From assembly GCF_900163625.1 (NCBI RefSeq), contig NZ_FUIE01000045.1, positions 25,995 to 89,994 on the forward strand: a stretch of 64,000 nucleotides of DNA, written 5' to 3'. The notes beneath the pieces were generated by a model that was given only the letters and a program-made list of their open reading frames with translations, was not told the DNA's origin and ran no database searches. Shown piece after piece: positions 53,353 to 61,390 of the stretch (position 1 is the first letter of the stretch; every line of letters starts with the position of its first letter). The position numbers and the translations under genes are program-made. This DNA is from Brevundimonas diminuta 3F5N. GTDB lineage: Bacteria; Pseudomonadota; Alphaproteobacteria; Caulobacterales; Caulobacteraceae.

Positions 53353-54449
53353 CGGTTCGGCCTGGAAAGCTCTCGATCCAACTTGAGCAGATACTCGCTC
53401 AAGCCCTTGATATGTTTGGGTGTGGCTTGGAGATCGTTCCAGGCCCAGTTCAGTTCTTCCCAGTCGCCGTCGACCCAGCGACAGCGCGGTGCGATGCGCG
53501 CGATCGCCGCCGAGACATGGGCGGTCGGGTCCTGGGCGGCGTCGGCGCGGGTCCAGATCGGATCCATCAGCGCGCCCATGGCGCGAATGCCGACCGAGTG
53601 CATCAGGCGGCTGGCGCCTGAGGGCTTGCCCCAGGCTTCGGGGAAGGCGTCGCGGACCGCGCTCCAGTAGGTCGTCAGAGCCTGGTAGGCGGCGTCCAGG
53701 CCGGTTTCAGGGTCATAGGCCCCCAGGGCGCCGCCGGGCCTCAGATTGAGGGCGATGGCGTTGGTCAGGGCCGTGTCGGTGATCACAGCCTCCGATCCTC
53801 CGGCCTGGGATTCGCGCTTGATCAGGCCGTGGAAGGGCGAGGCAGGATCATCGTTCAGGGCCGTGCAAAGGGCGCTGGGGAGTTGCCTGGCCTTGAGCGA
53901 GCGCGGCAGAGCGACCGCCATCGCCGGCAGGAGTTCGTCGATCAAGCGCGAAGGCAGAGGCTTGGCCTTGTTGACCAGGATGAACTGCTCGCGCTGGACC
54001 GAGACGTCGTCGGAGACGAAGGCCACGACCGGCACGGGAACGCCGGTCTGGCCCGCCTTGGCCAGGGCGAGGGATCTTTGCTGGCCGTCGACGATCCAGG
54101 CGGCGCGCTGGCCTTCCGGCCGAACAGGAATGGTGAGTTCGCCGCTGCGCACCAGTTCGTCCTCGCCGGCGGGGCCTCGGGCCGACTTGAAACGGACCTG
54201 GGGCGACAGGGCGAGGATGATGGCGTTCGGGAAGAGGACCGGACCCTGGCTGAGGAACTCGGTGATCTCAGAGACGTGGGCCTTGATCTCCCGGCGCTGA
54301 AAGCCCTCGAGATGGCCGTCGCCGCGCCGCAGTCGGCTGATGTCGGCGATCTGGGCCACCTGATGGCCGGGAAGAAAGAAGGCGTAGACGTCGATGTCGG
54401 AGCCCTGGCGGGTCCGCAGCGCGCGCACGGTGACCTTGCCGGGGATCAT
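53349..54449 (-). CDS. dpdB: DpdB (DndB/DGQHR-family), copy 2
   Basis: 366 residues from the ATG at 54449, which overlaps the upstream stop in ATGA. The signature IVDGQQRSLAL and QFILVNKAKPLP places it with DndB/DpdB. Both copies share the same layout: early FQR-E/QI-HV segment, DGQQR near the middle and a WGxxSATSRL/WGKPSGASRL-type motif late. It is therefore a diverged duplicate; the two could form a heteromer around DpdA or recognise different DNA. Its stop overlaps the dpdA start. Confidence 0.85.
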   Translation of the reverse strand: MIPGKVTVRALRTRQGSDIDVYAFFLPGHQVAQIADISRLRRGDGHLEGFQRREIKAHVSEITEFLSQGPVLFPNAIILALSPQVRFKSARGPAGEDELVRSGELTIPVRPEGQRAAWIVDGQQRSLALAKAGQTGVPVPVVAFVSDDVSVQREQFILVNKAKPLPSRLIDELLPAMAVALPRSLKARQLPSALCTALNDDPASPFHGLIKRESQAGGSEAVITDTALTNAIALNLRPGGALGAYDPETGLDAAYQALTTYWSAVRDAFPEAWGKPSGASRLMHSVGIRAMGALMDPIWTRADAAQDPTAHVSAAIARIAPRCRWVDGDWEELNWAWNDLQATPKHIKGLSEYLLKLDRELSRPNR

Positions 54450-55360
54450 GACGTCGCCTCGAGGCGGCGGGCGGCGGCCGCTTGCTTGAAGAGGTCCTTG
54501 AAGCGAGCCTGTTCGCAAGCGAAGCCGAGGGCGCCTCTCAGGTGCCGCAGCATGGCTCCAGAGCGGCCGCCGACGGTCTCCCAGTGCGCGTTGATGAGTT
54601 GCAGGACGGCGTCGTCGGTCAGGCGATGGCGCACCGGCGTGTTTCGAGCCTGGAGCCCGTCGAGGGCGCCGAGGACCTTGTCGCTGTCGTCAGCGGCGTC
54701 CGAGGAGCCGCCGATGGCGACGGCGAAGTGCCGCAAGGCGCGTTGGGCGAAGTCGCCCTGGGTGCCGGCGAGGTCCGATCCCACAGCGTCCAGGCGGTCG
54801 TCATAGGGCATCCAGGAGGCGGCCAGGGCCTCGGCGGCTCCAGATGGGCATTCCTTGCTGAAGATGCGCAGGCGAGCGCGCCGCTCGGCGGGCCAAGCGC
54901 TCCATTCGTCGGCCACCATGGACAGATAGGGGGCCGAGAGGCCGGCGAGGATCAGGCCGGTTTCACGGGCGGGCGCCGAACTTGAGAAGGGCGAGGCGGC
55001 TTGGAGCGCGCTCCACCAGGCGGAGGCGCTTCCCCTGGTCTTGGCCAGCACGCTGTCGGCGTCTCGCGACGCGGTCGTCAGGCTGTAGGAGGGCGCGAGC
55101 GTCGTCGCCTCGACCAATCCCAGTCCGGCGGAGACCACGGCGAGATCAGCTTCCAGATGAGCGGCCGCGCGTCGCGCTTCGAGAAAGCCGCGCCCGGCGT
55201 AAAGATCGCCGGCGGGGACCTGCGTCGGCGCCCTGGCGAGACGGTCGCCCCAGGCGTTCGCGACAGCCTGCGTGTCGTCGGCGTCCAGGTCCCTGGCGTA
55301 GAGGGCGGAATCCGCTTCAGCGCGTTTGCGCTTGCTGCACATGACGATGACGAGTGTCAC
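54446..55360 (-). CDS. DUF6884-like protein, candidate DpdC
   Basis: 304 residues from a GTG start. The N-terminal half begins LVIVMCSKRKRAEADSALYA and has LYAGRGFLEARRAA and VVSAGLGLV, the pattern of DUF6884 (related in style to archaeosine-synthase core domains). The C-terminal half is helical and unfamiliar. As first gene of a coupled run with dpdB-dpdA-dpdB it is well placed to be DpdC, which turns inserted preQ0 into the amide form; this is inference from position. The 236-base gap upstream should hold the operon promoter. Confidence 0.6.
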   Translation of the reverse strand: MTLVIVMCSKRKRAEADSALYARDLDADDTQAVANAWGDRLARAPTQVPAGDLYAGRGFLEARRAAAHLEADLAVVSAGLGLVEATTLAPSYSLTTASRDADSVLAKTRGSASAWWSALQAASPFSSSAPARETGLILAGLSAPYLSMVADEWSAWPAERRARLRIFSKECPSGAAEALAASWMPYDDRLDAVGSDLAGTQGDFAQRALRHFAVAIGGSSDAADDSDKVLGALDGLQARNTPVRHRLTDDAVLQLINAHWETVGGRSGAMLRHLRGALGFACEQARFKDLFKQAAAARRLEATS

Positions 55361-55517
55361 GGTTGGAAGGACCTTTAGCGAGGCGACGGCCTACAGTTTT
55401 TGCGCAAATCATCCAAGCGCGCTGTGTAGTTTTCCATCGGATTTCTCCAAACGCTAGGCTAAAAGGGAGTGTGCCCGTCTGGGCCCGCAGCGGCGACGAT
55501 TGAGCTGCTTCCTTTAA

Positions 55518-55577
55518 GCCGGGCGTCCCGGCGAAGGGAGAAAGGAAGGGCGGTCGGGGGCGCTCCGATTCGGAGCG
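55518..55577 (+). promoter_or_regulatory. Two perfect hairpins in the radC leader
   Basis: GCCGGG-CGT-CCCGGC (55518-55532) and CGCTCCGA-T-TCGGAGCG (55561-55577). The second ends just before the CCCAGGAG ribosome site of radC. They could be leader structures or protein-binding palindromes between two divergent operons. Confidence 0.4.
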
Positions 55578-55596
55578 AGCAGCCCAGGAGACCGCC

Positions 55597-56265
55597 GTGT
55601 CGCCATCCTCGTCGCCATCCGTTTCCGCCCTCCGCCCGTCCTTGTCGCCGAACTCGACGACCGACGCCGATATCGACCTGCTGGTCGGTGTGTTGGAACG
55701 AAGTCTGTCCTCGCCCGCCGCCCGGGCGACCGCCATCGGCCTGGTCGACGCTTTCGGAGGGCTGGCCGGGGTCGCCGCCGCCGATGCGGCGGCCTTGCGG
55801 CGCGAGGGACTCTCGGAAGCCGGGATCGCGATCTTGAGCCGGGTACAGGCGCTGGCTGTCGCCATGGCGCGCGCCGAAGCCTGTCGGCGGCCGGTCCTGT
55901 CGTCCTGGACCGCCCTGACGTCCTATCTCCGTGCGGCCCTGGCCCATGCGCCGAGGGAGCAGTTCCGAACCCTCTACCTGGATCGGCGCAACATCCTCAT
56001 TCGCGAGGAGTTGCGAACGGACGGAACCGTGGATCACGCCCCCGTCTATCCTCGGGAGGTCGTGCGGCGGGCGCTTGAGCTCTCGGCCTCGGCCATGATC
56101 CTGGTGCACAACCATCCCTCCGGCGATCCGACGCCCTCGCAGGCGGATATCGAGATGACGCGCCGGATCATCGACGCCGCCAAGGTCTTCGACATCCAGG
56201 TCCACGACCATGTGATCGTCGGTCGAGAGGGGACAAAGAGCTTTCGCGCGCTCGGCCTGATGTGA
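55597..56265 (+). CDS. radC: RadC-family JAB/MPN protein
   Basis: 222 residues from a GTG with AGGAG upstream. RadC-type proteins on mobile elements have a helical N-terminus and a JAB metalloprotease-like domain; here the metal motif is HNHPSGDPTPSQAD (first His about residue 171), preceded by LYLDRRN. Despite the name, no repair function is proven. Common in plasmid and ICE backbones. Overlaps the next gene by four bases. Confidence 0.9.
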   Translation: MSPSSSPSVSALRPSLSPNSTTDADIDLLVGVLERSLSSPAARATAIGLVDAFGGLAGVAAADAAALRREGLSEAGIAILSRVQALAVAMARAEACRRPVLSSWTALTSYLRAALAHAPREQFRTLYLDRRNILIREELRTDGTVDHAPVYPREVVRRALELSASAMILVHNHPSGDPTPSQADIEMTRRIIDAAKVFDIQVHDHVIVGREGTKSFRALGLM

Positions 56266-57233
56266 GCCCGGCCATGACCTGCCCTCTCAATCGCATCCTG
56301 AGCCTTCGTGAGATTGTCGCCGCCCTAGGCGGCGATCTTCATCACGGCGGCCAGGGCGCCAATGTGCCGGCGCCGGGCCACAGTGCTGCGGATCGGTCCG
56401 TCTCCCTGCTGCTCGACCGCGACCGGTTGGTGATCCACGGCTTCGGTTCAGCGGATTGGCGCGCCGTCCGCACCCATCTTCATGGCCTGGGCCTGATCGA
56501 CGCCGCGGGCCGTATGACCGGCGCGTCGGGGGCGGTCTCGAACAGGGAGGCGGCCTCGCCAAGGCCGCCGCCTCGCAGCCGCATCGCCGTCGCCCAGGCG
56601 CTCTGGACGGAAGGCCTCCCGCTCGCGGAGGGCGATCTTTGCGATCGCTACTTCCGCCTTCGGGGCGTCCGCCTCAGATCGGCGTCCGAGGACCTGCGCC
56701 GCCATCCGGCCGCGCCGGTTTCGGTGTTTCGCCAGACCGGTCTGACCTGTCCGGCCCTGATGGCGGCGATCCGAACCCCTGACGGCGCGATTAGCGCCGT
56801 GGAGATCGCCTATCTCGATCGGGACGGACGAGCGGCGCGCCGCCTTCGCCTTCCCCGCAAGACGGTTGGGTCGATCCCGGCCGGGGTGGCGGTGCGCCTT
56901 TCGCCGCCGGAGGCCGAGATCGTCGTGGGCGAGGGGGTCGCGACGACGCTCTCGGCCATGGCGCGCTTCGACCTTCCTGGTTGGGCCCTGCTGTCGGCGG
57001 GCAACCTGGCGCGCTGGTCGCCGCCTGAAGGCGTTCGCCGCGTCCTCATCGCCGGCGATCGGGGCCCGGCCGGCGAGATGGCGGCCGCTAAGCTCTGCTT
57101 TCGCCTCAGAGCCGAAGGGGCGGCGGCCCGTATCTGTCTGCCGCCGGCGCCTTGCGGGGACTGGAACGATGTCGCGGTCGCCGATCGGGAGGAGAAGGAA
57201 GGGCGGGGCGGGGCGCCGGACGAGCGGGGATAG
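56262..57233 (+). CDS. Toprim-domain protein (DUF7146 type), primase-like
   Basis: 323 residues; the start overlaps the radC stop and a second ATG at 56274 is possible. An N-terminal zinc-free variant of a primase-like region (GHSAADRSVSLLLD) is followed by a DUF7146-like part and a toprim domain (EIVVGEGVATTLSA, then RVLIAGDRGPAGE, ending CGDWNDV). Such proteins are found on plasmids and integrative elements, probably as primases for element DNA. ParB-like gene follows 28 bases later. Confidence 0.85.
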   Translation: MSPAMTCPLNRILSLREIVAALGGDLHHGGQGANVPAPGHSAADRSVSLLLDRDRLVIHGFGSADWRAVRTHLHGLGLIDAAGRMTGASGAVSNREAASPRPPPRSRIAVAQALWTEGLPLAEGDLCDRYFRLRGVRLRSASEDLRRHPAAPVSVFRQTGLTCPALMAAIRTPDGAISAVEIAYLDRDGRAARRLRLPRKTVGSIPAGVAVRLSPPEAEIVVGEGVATTLSAMARFDLPGWALLSAGNLARWSPPEGVRRVLIAGDRGPAGEMAAAKLCFRLRAEGAAARICLPPAPCGDWNDVAVADREEKEGRGGAPDERG

Positions 57234-57261
57234 GCCCCGCCAGACCGGTGGGAGAAGACCC

Positions 57262-59475
57262 ATGACTCGTTCTGCCTTGAGGGCCGCCGCCAAGGCGCCC
57301 GCTTCGACGCCCGCTGTTTCGACGCCGTCCGCGCCAACGCGCCATATCGTCGTCGTGCGCCTCGGCGATCTGGACGTCGCGCCCGAAAACCTGCGTCACG
57401 GCGAAGCGCCCGACGACGATATTTCGCAACTGGCGGAGACCATAGCCGCCGCTGGTCTGCTGCAGTTTCCGACGGTCCGACCGGGCCGAAGCGACGAAGC
57501 CGCCCATATGGTGCTGGACGGACGACGCCGTCTGCTGGCCTTGCGGTTGCTGCGCGACAATGGCGTCATCGACGACGATCATCCCGTCGAAGTCTTCGTC
57601 GAGACCGACCGGGCGCGCCAGGCCGCGGCGGTCGTCCTGACCAACACCGCCGTGCCGGTCCATGTCGCGGATGTCGTCGCCGCCATCGGCCGAATGCTGA
57701 AGGCGCGCCTTGGCGTGAAGGCCATCGCCCGCGCTCTGGGCTATGGCGAGGTCGAGATCCGGCGGCTGGCGGCCCTGTCGGCCCTGCCGGCCGTCGCCCT
57801 GGAGGCGCTCAAGAGCGGCCGGATCACCCTGCGCCAGGCCAGGCTCCTGGCCCGACTGAAGGACGCGGACGCCCAGGCGGAACTGGCCCAGGCCGTTTTG
57901 GACGGCCACGGCCTGCCCGAGTGGCGGATCCAGGAACAACTGGGAGAGGGGCGCATCACGGATCGTGATCCTCGCTGCGGCCTGGTGTCGCCGGATCTCT
58001 ATGCGGCCGAGGGCGGCCGGACGGAGGCCGACCTGTTTGGGGAGTTGCCGCCTGTCCTGCTCGACCCGGAAGCCCTGACCCGCGCCTGGCTCAAGCGGGC
58101 GGCGGAGGCGGCGGCGCCCTTCGAGGCGGAGGGGCTGACCGTTCATCTCAGTGCGGGCGATGAGGGGCCGGACCTGCCCGACGACCTGGAGCAACTCTAC
58201 TACGCCTATGGCGGCCTTTCTGACGAAGCGACCCTTGTCTATCGCGCAGCCCGCGACCAGGCGCAGGCGGCGGGCGAGGTTGTGGCGGCGATCAAGCCCG
58301 AGGCGCCTGACGACGACAGGGCTGAAGCGGTTGAAGCCTTTGTTCGGGCGCGCGTCGCCCAGGACCAGGCGGGCGCCGGACAGCGGTTGGCCACGGTTCT
58401 GGTGCTCAGGCCGTCGCTGCGGACCGGTGTGGAGGTGGACTGCTACGGGCCGGCGGAAACGGAGATCGACTTGGCCAGGCCGACAGATGACGAGGCCGAG
58501 GAGGTGGATCCCGCGCTGGAGGCGGCGAGGCCCCCTGTTGCTCGAAGCGCCTATGCGCCGCCTCGCGCTGAAGCCCCGGCGCCCGAGGTGGAGGGCGTCA
58601 GCCACGTCCTGCACGCGACGCGCACGGATACGGCGACGCGTGGCCTGATCCGCGCCCTGGCGGAGGCGCCCGAGGTCGCTCTGAGCGTACTGGTCGCCCG
58701 CCTGTTCGGGGCCATGTCGGTCTGGCCGCCGATCGGACGGTCTGAAGCGGCCTTGGCGATCACCGCCTCGGGTTTCAATCCGACGGGAGGGCGGATCATC
58801 GACGCGCTCGACGGTGCGGTGCGGGAACGTCTCGACGAGCGACGCCGCGCCTGGGAGGCGTCGGGGATGACCATGATCGCCTGGATCCACGCCATGGACC
58901 AGGCCGACCGACTGGGCCTTCTGGCGGCGTTGACGGCTCTCAGCCTGGATCTTCGCGAGGACCGAACCAGTCTGATGCGCCGGGTCGCGCGGACCGAGGC
59001 CGCTGAGATCGCGGACCTTTGCGAAGCGGATATCGCGCGCTGGTGGACGCCGGACGGCGCCTATTTGCGCCCGCATTCCCGCGAGCAACTTCTGACTATG
59101 CTGGAGCAGATGGGGGCGGAGACCGACGCCGCCGCCCGGTTGAGGAAGGGTGACCTTGTGGCCTGGACGGAAGACCAGGCGAGGGCGCGCAACTGGGCCC
59201 CGGCCTGCCTGTCGTGGAGGCTGGCGTCTGATGGCGCCGCGGACATCACTGACGCTGAGGCCGCTGACGCCGACGCCTCCGACGCTGCGGGGCGGCCTGA
59301 CCTGGGGGACGGCCTTGGCGACGACGCGGAGGCCGGCGATCAGGCGGCCGATAGCGAGACGGTCGCCGGAGAAGCCCGCGGGGGCGTCGGGGTCTTCGTA
59401 GTGACGCCGGCCGGGGAGGCGGCCCTGGTCGCCGCTGAAGTTGTCGATGCCGTTGCGGATGACGCGGCCGCCTGA
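57262..59475 (+). CDS. ParB/RepB-like partition protein
   Basis: 737 residues from the ATG at 57262 (GGGAGAAG upstream); the frame is open 132 codons further back but that overlaps the toprim gene. The ParB-N domain (VVRLGDLDVAPENLRHG, then MVLDGRRRLLAL) and the helix-turn-helix (KAIARALGYGEVEIRRLAAL) lie in the first 200 residues. A long C-terminal part typical of the plasmid-type ParB-like proteins follows, ending in an acidic Ala/Asp-rich tail. Probably maintains or partitions the element. Confidence 0.88.
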   Translation: MTRSALRAAAKAPASTPAVSTPSAPTRHIVVVRLGDLDVAPENLRHGEAPDDDISQLAETIAAAGLLQFPTVRPGRSDEAAHMVLDGRRRLLALRLLRDNGVIDDDHPVEVFVETDRARQAAAVVLTNTAVPVHVADVVAAIGRMLKARLGVKAIARALGYGEVEIRRLAALSALPAVALEALKSGRITLRQARLLARLKDADAQAELAQAVLDGHGLPEWRIQEQLGEGRITDRDPRCGLVSPDLYAAEGGRTEADLFGELPPVLLDPEALTRAWLKRAAEAAAPFEAEGLTVHLSAGDEGPDLPDDLEQLYYAYGGLSDEATLVYRAARDQAQAAGEVVAAIKPEAPDDDRAEAVEAFVRARVAQDQAGAGQRLATVLVLRPSLRTGVEVDCYGPAETEIDLARPTDDEAEEVDPALEAARPPVARSAYAPPRAEAPAPEVEGVSHVLHATRTDTATRGLIRALAEAPEVALSVLVARLFGAMSVWPPIGRSEAALAITASGFNPTGGRIIDALDGAVRERLDERRRAWEASGMTMIAWIHAMDQADRLGLLAALTALSLDLREDRTSLMRRVARTEAAEIADLCEADIARWWTPDGAYLRPHSREQLLTMLEQMGAETDAAARLRKGDLVAWTEDQARARNWAPACLSWRLASDGAADITDAEAADADASDAAGRPDLGDGLGDDAEAGDQAADSETVAGEARGGVGVFVVTPAGEAALVAAEVVDAVADDAAA

Positions 59476-59597
59476 CCGGAAAGCCGGTTTCGTCGGGATG
59501 CGCCCGGCGGAACCGGTCTGGAGAAGGAGGAAGGGCTCGTGGAGGCGAGGTGAAACGGGGAGAGGGTCTTCCCGGCCTCTGGACCAAGGAGACTGAC

Positions 59598-60008
59598 ATG
59601 CAGACCATGGTGTTCACCGGCCGTCTCGCGGCCGACCCTCAGATCAGCCCGGACTTCGCCAAGGCGGTGTTCAGGTTGCTGGAGAAACGCGGCGTCGACC
59701 TCGCAGGCAAGGACCGCATCGTCGGGATCAACTGCGTCAGTTGGGCCAAGGGGCTCAATGAGAAGGTCATCGCTCGCGGCTTGGCCAGGGGCTGTGAGGC
59801 CCTGGTTGTCGGGGCCTTTGTCGACACCGCCTACACGGCCCGCGACGGGACCGAGCGCGCCGCCAAGGAACTGGTGGTGAACCGGCTGACCGTCCTCGAT
59901 TGGGCCGTCGACAAGGTCGCGGACGCGGAGGCGGAGACAGCCGTTGATGCGCCCGCCGAAACCACGGAGCCGACGCGCCTGCCTAAGGGCCGTCGCGCGA
60001 CTGCCTGA
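59598..60008 (+). CDS. OB-fold single-stranded DNA-binding-like protein
   Basis: 136 residues from the ATG at 59598, with CAAGGAGACTG before it, the same leader as the next gene. MQTMVFTGRLAADP parallels the start of the SSB that follows (MQTLVIEGYLAADP), and GINCVSWAKG and LVVGAFVD fit an OB fold. It lacks the acidic tip of SSB. Probably a diverged duplicate of SSB. Confidence 0.75.
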   Translation: MQTMVFTGRLAADPQISPDFAKAVFRLLEKRGVDLAGKDRIVGINCVSWAKGLNEKVIARGLARGCEALVVGAFVDTAYTARDGTERAAKELVVNRLTVLDWAVDKVADAEAETAVDAPAETTEPTRLPKGRRATA

Positions 60009-60040
60009 CCGCTCATCCCTCATTTCCAAGGAGACTGACC

Positions 60041-60457
60041 ATGCAGACCCTCGTCATCGAAGGCTATCTGGCCGCAGACCCGTCCATCCTCTCCGCCCAG
60101 GGTTCGGGCCGAAAGCGCGCCAGCTTCCGCGTGCTCGAGACCACACGCTATCGCCGCGCCGACGGCGAACCGGGTGAACGGACGACCGGCTTCAACTGCG
60201 TCTGCTTCAACGAAGCGACGACGGAGAACTATGTCGCTCCCTATGCCCGAAAGGGCAGCCGTGTCGTCATCCAGGGCCATGTCGAGAACGACAGTTGGAC
60301 CGGCAAGGACGGCGTCGAACACTTCGACCTGCGGGTGATCGTGGAGGACATGCGGCTGAAGAACCGACGCGCCGCCGGCGCGAGCGAGGCGGACGCGGAT
60401 GACGCCTATGTCTCGGAGGCGGGTGCGTCCGTCCTGGATGACGACATTCCCTTCTGA
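60041..60457 (+). CDS. ssb: Single-stranded DNA-binding protein
   Basis: 138 residues with the OB-fold pattern (LAADP, ASFRVLETTRYR, GFNCVCFN, GSRVVIQGHVEND) and the acidic SSB tip DDDIPF that binds partner proteins. An AAGGAGACTG site precedes the ATG. It would coat transferred or replicating single-stranded element DNA. A strong terminator follows. Confidence 0.92.
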   Translation: MQTLVIEGYLAADPSILSAQGSGRKRASFRVLETTRYRRADGEPGERTTGFNCVCFNEATTENYVAPYARKGSRVVIQGHVENDSWTGKDGVEHFDLRVIVEDMRLKNRRAAGASEADADDAYVSEAGASVLDDDIPF

Positions 60458-60483
60458 GTTCATCGGCGACCTCTCGATCCATG

Positions 60484-60513
60484 GGCCCGGCGCATATGCG
60501 CCGGGCCTTCTTT
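60484..60513 (+). terminator. Terminator after ssb
   Basis: A perfect 24-base palindrome (60484-60507, arms GGCCCGGCGCAT/ATGCGCCGGGCC) is followed by TTCTTT, 27 bases after the ssb stop. Confidence 0.9.
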
Positions 60514-60580
60514 CGTCCGGGAGGGGAAGGAAGGGCGGAGGCGGGCGAGCCGATTGGGCTTGCTGACTGAGAGCGTCGCC

Positions 60581-61084
60581 ATGACCTCCGCCAAATGGAC
60601 CCCCGAGAGAACCCAACAACTGATCGCCCTTTGGAAGGAGGGGCGGACGGCCGCCTGGATCGCCCACGCGCTGGGACCCGACGTCTCCCGTTGCGCGGTC
60701 CTGGGCAAGGTCTATCGCCTGGGTCTGGCCCGAGAACCGGAGGCCCGACGCGTGCGCCCGGCGGCGCCGTCCCGTTCGAAGTCGCGTCGGACGAAGGAGA
60801 CGGCCTCACGAACCGCCTCGCGTCCGTCAGGGCCGCCTGAACCTGGGACGGCGGCCGCGCCTTTGGCCGTTGCGATCGCATTGCCATCGCGTCCGACCGC
60901 GACCCTCCTGTCGGTGAAAGCGGGTCAGTGTCGCTGGCCCTATGGCTGTTCCGGCGAGGCGGGGTTCGGTCTGTGCGGGCGCACGGTTGCGCGCGGCGCC
61001 TTTTGCGCAGCCCATGCCGAGGTGGGCTATCAGAAGCGGATCTGTACGACCGAGAGCCTTCTGAGATTGGTCGGCGCCGACTGA
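60581..61084 (+). CDS. gcrA: GcrA-family regulator
   Basis: 167 residues from the ATG at 60581; a TTG start 9 codons earlier is less likely. The GcrA signature is at the N-terminus (WTPERTQQLIALWKEG and SRCAVLGKVYRLGL), then a Lys/Arg/Pro linker and a C-terminal CRWPYG...FCAAHA Cys/His module. GcrA activates promoters with methylated GANTC sites in Caulobacter. An element-borne copy might tie the element to the host cell cycle; that is inference. Confidence 0.88.
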   Translation: MTSAKWTPERTQQLIALWKEGRTAAWIAHALGPDVSRCAVLGKVYRLGLAREPEARRVRPAAPSRSKSRRTKETASRTASRPSGPPEPGTAAAPLAVAIALPSRPTATLLSVKAGQCRWPYGCSGEAGFGLCGRTVARGAFCAAHAEVGYQKRICTTESLLRLVGAD

Positions 61085-61390
61085 GGTCGGCCATGGTGTG
61101 CAACACGACGGCCGCAGGCCGTCGTCGCGGTCCAGGGCGATGGACATGTCTTCGGTGGCTGTCGGCGCGACGGCGCCGAATGGCGTCCTCGTCCAAAGAA
61201 GGACGAGGACATGCCCCCACACAACGACTTCCCATCCTGACACGTCACCCCGGCCGTCAACGGCTTCGCCGTTTCCCTTCGCGGCCCTCGAGAGGAGGGC
61301 CGCTGCGGTGACCGCCCGGGACCCCGACGTGGCCAGGGATGGGGTCGTTGCGCATGGGGCGCTTCGGCGTTTCAGAACTGGAATGATACG
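61085..61390. other. Intergenic region with five perfect hairpins
   Basis: Perfect inverted repeats: 61106-61113/61117-61124 (8 bp, loop 3), 61162-61168/61173-61179 (7 bp, loop 4), 61185-61194/61201-61210 (10 bp, loop 6), 61259-61264/61268-61273 (6 bp, loop 3) and 61281-61289/61295-61303 (9 bp, loop 5). None is followed by a T run, so they are not simple terminators. No gene seen. It could be a structured RNA, an origin or a protein-binding array. Confidence 0.6.

Noticed and set aside
57106..59088. 660-codon frame opposite the ParB-like gene
   Set aside because: Antisense shadow; Arg/Gly-rich and Gln-rich composition, and the plus-strand product has clear ParB domains.
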